DNA of 64,000 bases from DATAYA01 sp963754235 (GTDB taxonomy: Bacteria > Pseudomonadota > Alphaproteobacteria > Acetobacterales > Acetobacteraceae). Below, piece after piece: positions 60,858 through 64,000 of this stretch. The notes below the pieces were generated by a model. It was given only the letters and a program-made list of their open reading frames with translations, did not search any database and had not been told where the DNA came from. The first letter of the stretch is position 1. Each line of letters starts with the position of its first letter. Made by a program: the position numbers and the translations under genes. The stretch is taken from positions 100,014 to 164,013 of the forward strand of contig CAVWFK010000021.1 of NCBI GenBank assembly GCA_963754235.1, given 5' to 3'.

Positions 60858-62110
60858 TGCTGGCCGCCTACGCCGCCGCCGCGACGGTCGCCGAGCCTGG
60901 CCTGCGGCTGATGCTCCGGCGCCGTGTCGCGCGCGGCAAGGAACTGCCCGACCGCCTCGCCGAGCGGCGCGGCCGTGATCCGAGCCCGCGCCCCGCCGGC
61001 CGGCTGCTGTGGCTGCACGCCGCCAGCGTGGGCGAGGCGCAGTCGGTGCTGCCGGTGCTCACCCGCCTCGACACCTCGCTCCAAATCCTGTTCACGACCG
61101 GCACCCTTACCTCGGCGCGGTTGCTGGCGCAGCGGTTGCCCGCGCTCGGCCTCGATCATCGCGTGACGCATCGGTTCGTCCCGCTCGACGTGCCCCGCTG
61201 GGTAGCGCGCTTCCTTGCGCATTGGCGACCCGACGCCGCCGCCTTTGTGGAGGCGGAGCTATGGCCAAACCTGCTCGCCGCCTGCCGCGCGCGGCAAATT
61301 CCGACCGCGCTGGTCAACGCGCGGATGTCCGCGCGCAGCTTCGCCGGATGGCGGCGCGTGCCGGGTGTCGCGCGGCCGATGCTCGGCGGGTTCGCGCGCG
61401 TGCAGGCGCGGTCGGCGGAGGATGCGCAACGACTGCGGCGTCTTGGGGCCGCGAACGTGACCGTGCCCGGCGACCTCAAGTTCGCGGCCGACGATCTGCC
61501 CGCCGATCCCGACACGCTGACCCGTCTGCGTGCGGCCCTGCGCGGCCGCCCGGTCTGGCTCGCGGCCAGCACGCATCCGGGCGAGGAGGCGCTGGCCGCC
61601 CGCATTCATGCCGCCCTGGCCCCCGCGCATCCGGGGCTGCTGACCATCGTGGTGCCGCGCCATCCCGAGCGCGGCGCAGCGATCGCGGCCGAGCTTGGCG
61701 CGCCACGCCGGAGTGCCGGCGCGCCGCCGCCGGACGAAGGCGTGTGGATCGCCGACACGCTGGGCGAGCTTGGCCTGTTCTACCGCCTGATCGGCATCGT
61801 CTTCATGGGCAAGAGCCTGCTCGGGCAGGGCGGGCAGAACCCGCTGGAGCCGGCACGGCTCGGCTGTACCGTCGCGATCGGTCCGCACGCCGCCAATTTC
61901 GCCGACGCGGTCGCGGCGCTCGCCGGCGCGGGCGGTCTTGCCGTGGTGCCCGACGAGGCAGCACTTGCGGCCTGGGTCGATGCGATGCTGCGCGATCCGG
62001 CGCGGCGGGACGCGGCAGGGGAGGCGGCCCGGGCGGCGGTGGCGCGGTTCGCCGAGCTGCCGGCAGAGACCGCCGCGATGCTGCAAGCGCTGCTGGACCG
62101 CGGCCCCTGA
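60857..62110 (+). CDS. waaA: 3-deoxy-D-manno-octulosonic-acid transferase
   Basis: A 417-residue GT30 enzyme that adds Kdo to lipid IVA at the inner membrane. An N-terminal anchor is followed by LLWLHAASVGEAQSVLPVL with the catalytic Glu, FVEAELWPNLL, NARMSARSFAGWR and LAASTHPGEEALAARIH, then the Kdo/CMP end with GKSLLGQGGQNPLEPARLG. All typical blocks are present. It is coupled to the upstream DUF374 gene and the downstream lpxK by one-base stop/start overlaps. Confidence 0.95.
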   Translation: MLAAYAAAATVAEPGLRLMLRRRVARGKELPDRLAERRGRDPSPRPAGRLLWLHAASVGEAQSVLPVLTRLDTSLQILFTTGTLTSARLLAQRLPALGLDHRVTHRFVPLDVPRWVARFLAHWRPDAAAFVEAELWPNLLAACRARQIPTALVNARMSARSFAGWRRVPGVARPMLGGFARVQARSAEDAQRLRRLGAANVTVPGDLKFAADDLPADPDTLTRLRAALRGRPVWLAASTHPGEEALAARIHAALAPAHPGLLTIVVPRHPERGAAIAAELGAPRRSAGAPPPDEGVWIADTLGELGLFYRLIGIVFMGKSLLGQGGQNPLEPARLGCTVAIGPHAANFADAVAALAGAGGLAVVPDEAALAAWVDAMLRDPARRDAAGEAARAAVARFAELPAETAAMLQALLDRGP

Positions 62111-63078
62111 TGCGCGCGCCGGCGTTCTGGGATCACGACGGCCTCGCCGCAATCCTGCTCGCCCCGTTCGGCGCGCTGACCGAAGCGGCGACCGCACGGC
62201 GCCTCGCGCGCCCCGGTTGGCGGGCACCGGTGCCGGTGATCTGCGTCGGCAACGCGACGGTCGGTGGCGCCGGCAAGACCACGGTGGCACTCGACCTTGG
62301 CGCGCGGCTGGTCCGGCGTGGCGTGGCGGCGCATTTCCTCTCGCGCGGCTATAGCGGTCGGGAGCGTGGGCCGCTGCTGGTCGATCCGGCGCGGCACGAT
62401 GCGCGCACGGTCGGCGACGAGCCGCTGCTGCTCGCCGCGGTGGCACCGGCCTGGGTCGCCGCCGATCGGGAAGCCGGCGCGCGGGCGGCGGTGCGGGCGG
62501 GGGCGCAGGCCCTGGTGCTGGATGACGGATTGCAAAACCCGGCGCTGGTGAAGGATTCTTCTATTATTGTGATCGATGCGGCGGCGGGCTTCGGCAATGG
62601 CCGCCTACTGCCCGCGGGCCCGTTGCGCGAGCCGATCGCCGCCGCGGCCGCCCGCTGCGCCGCTTCGGTGCTGATCGGCGAGGGCGAGGATCGCCGGGCG
62701 CTCGCGCATCTGCCCGCGGCGCTGCCGGTGTTGCGTGCCCGGCTTGCCCCGGCCCCCGAGGCCGGATCGCTCGCCGGCCGCGGCGTCTTCGCCTTCGCCG
62801 GCATCGCGCGGCCGGAAAAATTCCATGCGACGCTGAGTGGGGTTGGCGCCGAGCTGGTCGGCCACGCCGATTTCCCGGATCATCATCATTACACGGCACT
62901 CGACCTGGAGCGGGTGATCGAGCGCGCCAACCGGCTGCGCGCAGTCCCGGTGACGACGCAAAAGGACGCGGTGCGGATCACGCCGGATGTGCGCGCGCTG
63001 GTCACGGTGGTTGGCGTGCGGCTGGTCTGGGACGATCCGGCCGCGATTGAGGGGCTGTTGCGCCAAACGGTTCCGTGA
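62110..63078 (+). CDS. lpxK: Tetraacyldisaccharide 4'-kinase
   Basis: A 322-residue kinase that adds the 4'-phosphate to the lipid A disaccharide. The P-loop GGAGKTT is at residues 52-58 (in VPVICVGNATVGGAGKT). Then come FLSRGYSGRERGP, VGDEPLLLA, ALVLDDGLQNPALVKD with the paired Asp, and FADxHHY-type HADFPDHHHYTALDLE. The family end VTTQKDAVRI is present. The ATG shares one base with the waaA stop. Confidence 0.96.
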   Translation: MRAPAFWDHDGLAAILLAPFGALTEAATARRLARPGWRAPVPVICVGNATVGGAGKTTVALDLGARLVRRGVAAHFLSRGYSGRERGPLLVDPARHDARTVGDEPLLLAAVAPAWVAADREAGARAAVRAGAQALVLDDGLQNPALVKDSSIIVIDAAAGFGNGRLLPAGPLREPIAAAAARCAASVLIGEGEDRRALAHLPAALPVLRARLAPAPEAGSLAGRGVFAFAGIARPEKFHATLSGVGAELVGHADFPDHHHYTALDLERVIERANRLRAVPVTTQKDAVRITPDVRALVTVVGVRLVWDDPAAIEGLLRQTVP

Positions 63079-63088
63079 GCCTTGGCAG

Positions 63089-64000
63089 TCAGGCGTACTC
63101 GAAGGTCTCGAGGAACTCTTTGAACAATTCGTTCGCCTGCTCTTTTTCGGCCTCGGTCAGGTCCTTCTTCCAGCGGCCGATCGAGGCCGCCGGCGATTTG
63201 CTGGTAGCGTGCTTCGAGAACAGCCGGCTTTCCTCATCAAGATTTGCCAGGGGCACATAGTTGAGGCCGACGGACTCGAATAGCCGCTCCAAAGTTTGCT
63301 GTTCTCTCAGAACCAGGTCTTCGTACCTCACCACGATCGTGCTGGTGCCGCCATTCCGCGCTGTTCGGATCAGATGCCTGGCTGATTGCCTCATGGGCGC
63401 GACCGGATCCTCTGGTAGCTGTTGTGTGAAGTTTTTCCGCGAACAGAGCACGTCGCGCAAGTCCCGAACAAGCAATATTTCCTTTGCTTCTGGAAACATG
63501 GAGAGCACTACCTTGCGATGCGCCCCTATGTCCATCAGCTTCTCAACGAAGAAGATCGCCTCGTGCTTGCCAGTATCGGCCGCAATAGATCGGTAGTAGT
63601 CCACCACCACGTCTCGCAGTGCCGATTTCAGCCGGTCGAACATGACAGATTGAAAAAAGAAGTCCCGGGCGTCGTTGGTCGCGAAGGCGCGCTCGAAGAG
63701 CGGATGATAGAACGGGTTGGAGCCGACGACCTGCCTTTGTTCCGCTAGCTGCGGCGGGCGCATGGAACGCTCGTGATCTCCCGGGCTCGTGAGCACGCGC
63801 AAAACCCCGGCGTAGTAGTAGAGTCACTGCGGACTTCGTGAACAGCATGCTTCGCCGCCAAGATGTTCGGGTGGGCGGCGAGCCGCCTCATAAGTAGGGT
63901 TGAACCAGAGCGGGCGGTGCAGACGACGAATATCGGTTTCAGCGGCCGCCCTTTCGTCGGCGACAGCCGAGCCTCCATTTCCTCAGGAGTGATGGCTCGG
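63089..64000 (-). pseudogene. Sulfotransferase family gene with a frameshift, cut by right edge
   Basis: On the minus strand, the frame from the right edge encodes ITPEEMEARLSPTKGRPLKP and the PAPS-binding loop FVVCTARSGSTLLMRRL up to about 63825. The rest follows in another frame, with VLTSPGDHERSMRPPQL, SNPFYHPLFERAF, LVRDLRDVLCSRKNF (3'-phosphate binding) and IVVRYEDLVLREQQTLERL to the stop at 63089. The shift lies in a run of TAC-like triplets near 63811-63825, where one missing base would explain it. Reading is open to the edge, so the gene starts beyond the window. Its 3' end lies 11 bp from lpxK, convergent. Confidence 0.75.

Overview
The window is high-GC DNA that reads as an alphaproteobacterium, most likely an acid-tolerant member of the Acetobacteraceae/Rhodospirillales (inference). 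The reasons are a GAAC-N7-GAAC SOS box (the alphaproteobacterial LexA site) in front of recA, Kdo/lipid A genes (waaA, lpxK), a class II DAHP synthase, many FAD/FMN and hydantoinase-type catabolic genes, and a kumamolisin-like S53 peptidase next to an S10 carboxypeptidase, both families associated with acidic conditions. No rRNA, CRISPR array, prophage or replication origin was seen. One tRNA (Pro, UGG) is present.

Layout. 1-4.7 kb: end of a DMT exporter gene, a retropepsin-like lipoprotein, tRNA-Pro, recA, a cytidine-deaminase-fold protein and a serine hydrolase. 4.7-7.3 kb: a scarred stretch with a 159-bp MITE-like element, an amidohydrolase remnant, an SDR gene with a truncated divergent LysR gene, and an HpcH/HpaI aldolase. 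7.4-20 kb: a solute-binding protein, an alpha/beta hydrolase, a HepT/MntA-type toxin-antitoxin pair with an unusual N-terminal extension on the antitoxin, a DUF1194 protein, DAHP synthase coupled to nicotinate phosphoribosyltransferase, UDP-glucuronate decarboxylase, a frameshifted topoisomerase IB, ComEC and a second DMT exporter. 19.8-27 kb: gene debris (aldo/keto reductase, GntR C-terminus, integrase N-terminus) beside a GntR regulator and a Liv-type ABC transporter operon that ends in a nitrilase-family amidase; its LivH gene carries a frameshift. 27-30.5 kb: an HxlR-type regulator with a consensus, apparently leaderless promoter, divergent from a VOC-DoxX / VOC / GST / DUF1428x2 operon. 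30.6-36.7 kb: an IS66 remnant followed by an aminotransferase-HyuA-HyuB operon with a tiny Cys-rich third protein and a truncated Tat-signal gene. 36.8-46.6 kb: SDRs, MsrP with a coupled small membrane protein, an alpha-hydroxyacid oxidase/polysaccharide deacetylase pair, amidase, ArsR-SDR pair with a palindrome, and two aldo/keto reductases around a DUF488 gene. 46.7-54.1 kb: DUF2945 protein, a triple-hairpin membrane protein, S53 and S10 peptidases, repeats and debris, a small inverted-repeat-bounded cassette, and a CoxG-like/LivF pair. 54.2-64 kb: GT39 and GT2 glycosyltransferases, hydrolase, SDR, peptide-type solute-binding protein, the DUF374-waaA-lpxK lipid A operon, and a frameshifted sulfotransferase cut by the right edge.

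Two themes run through the window. First, several modules for import and cleavage of amide, hydantoin or lactam-type compounds (Liv-nitrilase, HyuAB-aminotransferase, amidase) sit beside remains of mobile DNA, which suggests acquired catabolic islands. Second, at least five otherwise well-conserved genes (topoisomerase IB, livH, a VOC protein, an SRPBCC protein, a sulfotransferase) are each broken by a single-base shift; two of these lie in G runs. This could be real decay or base-calling error and should be settled before any gene is called dead.
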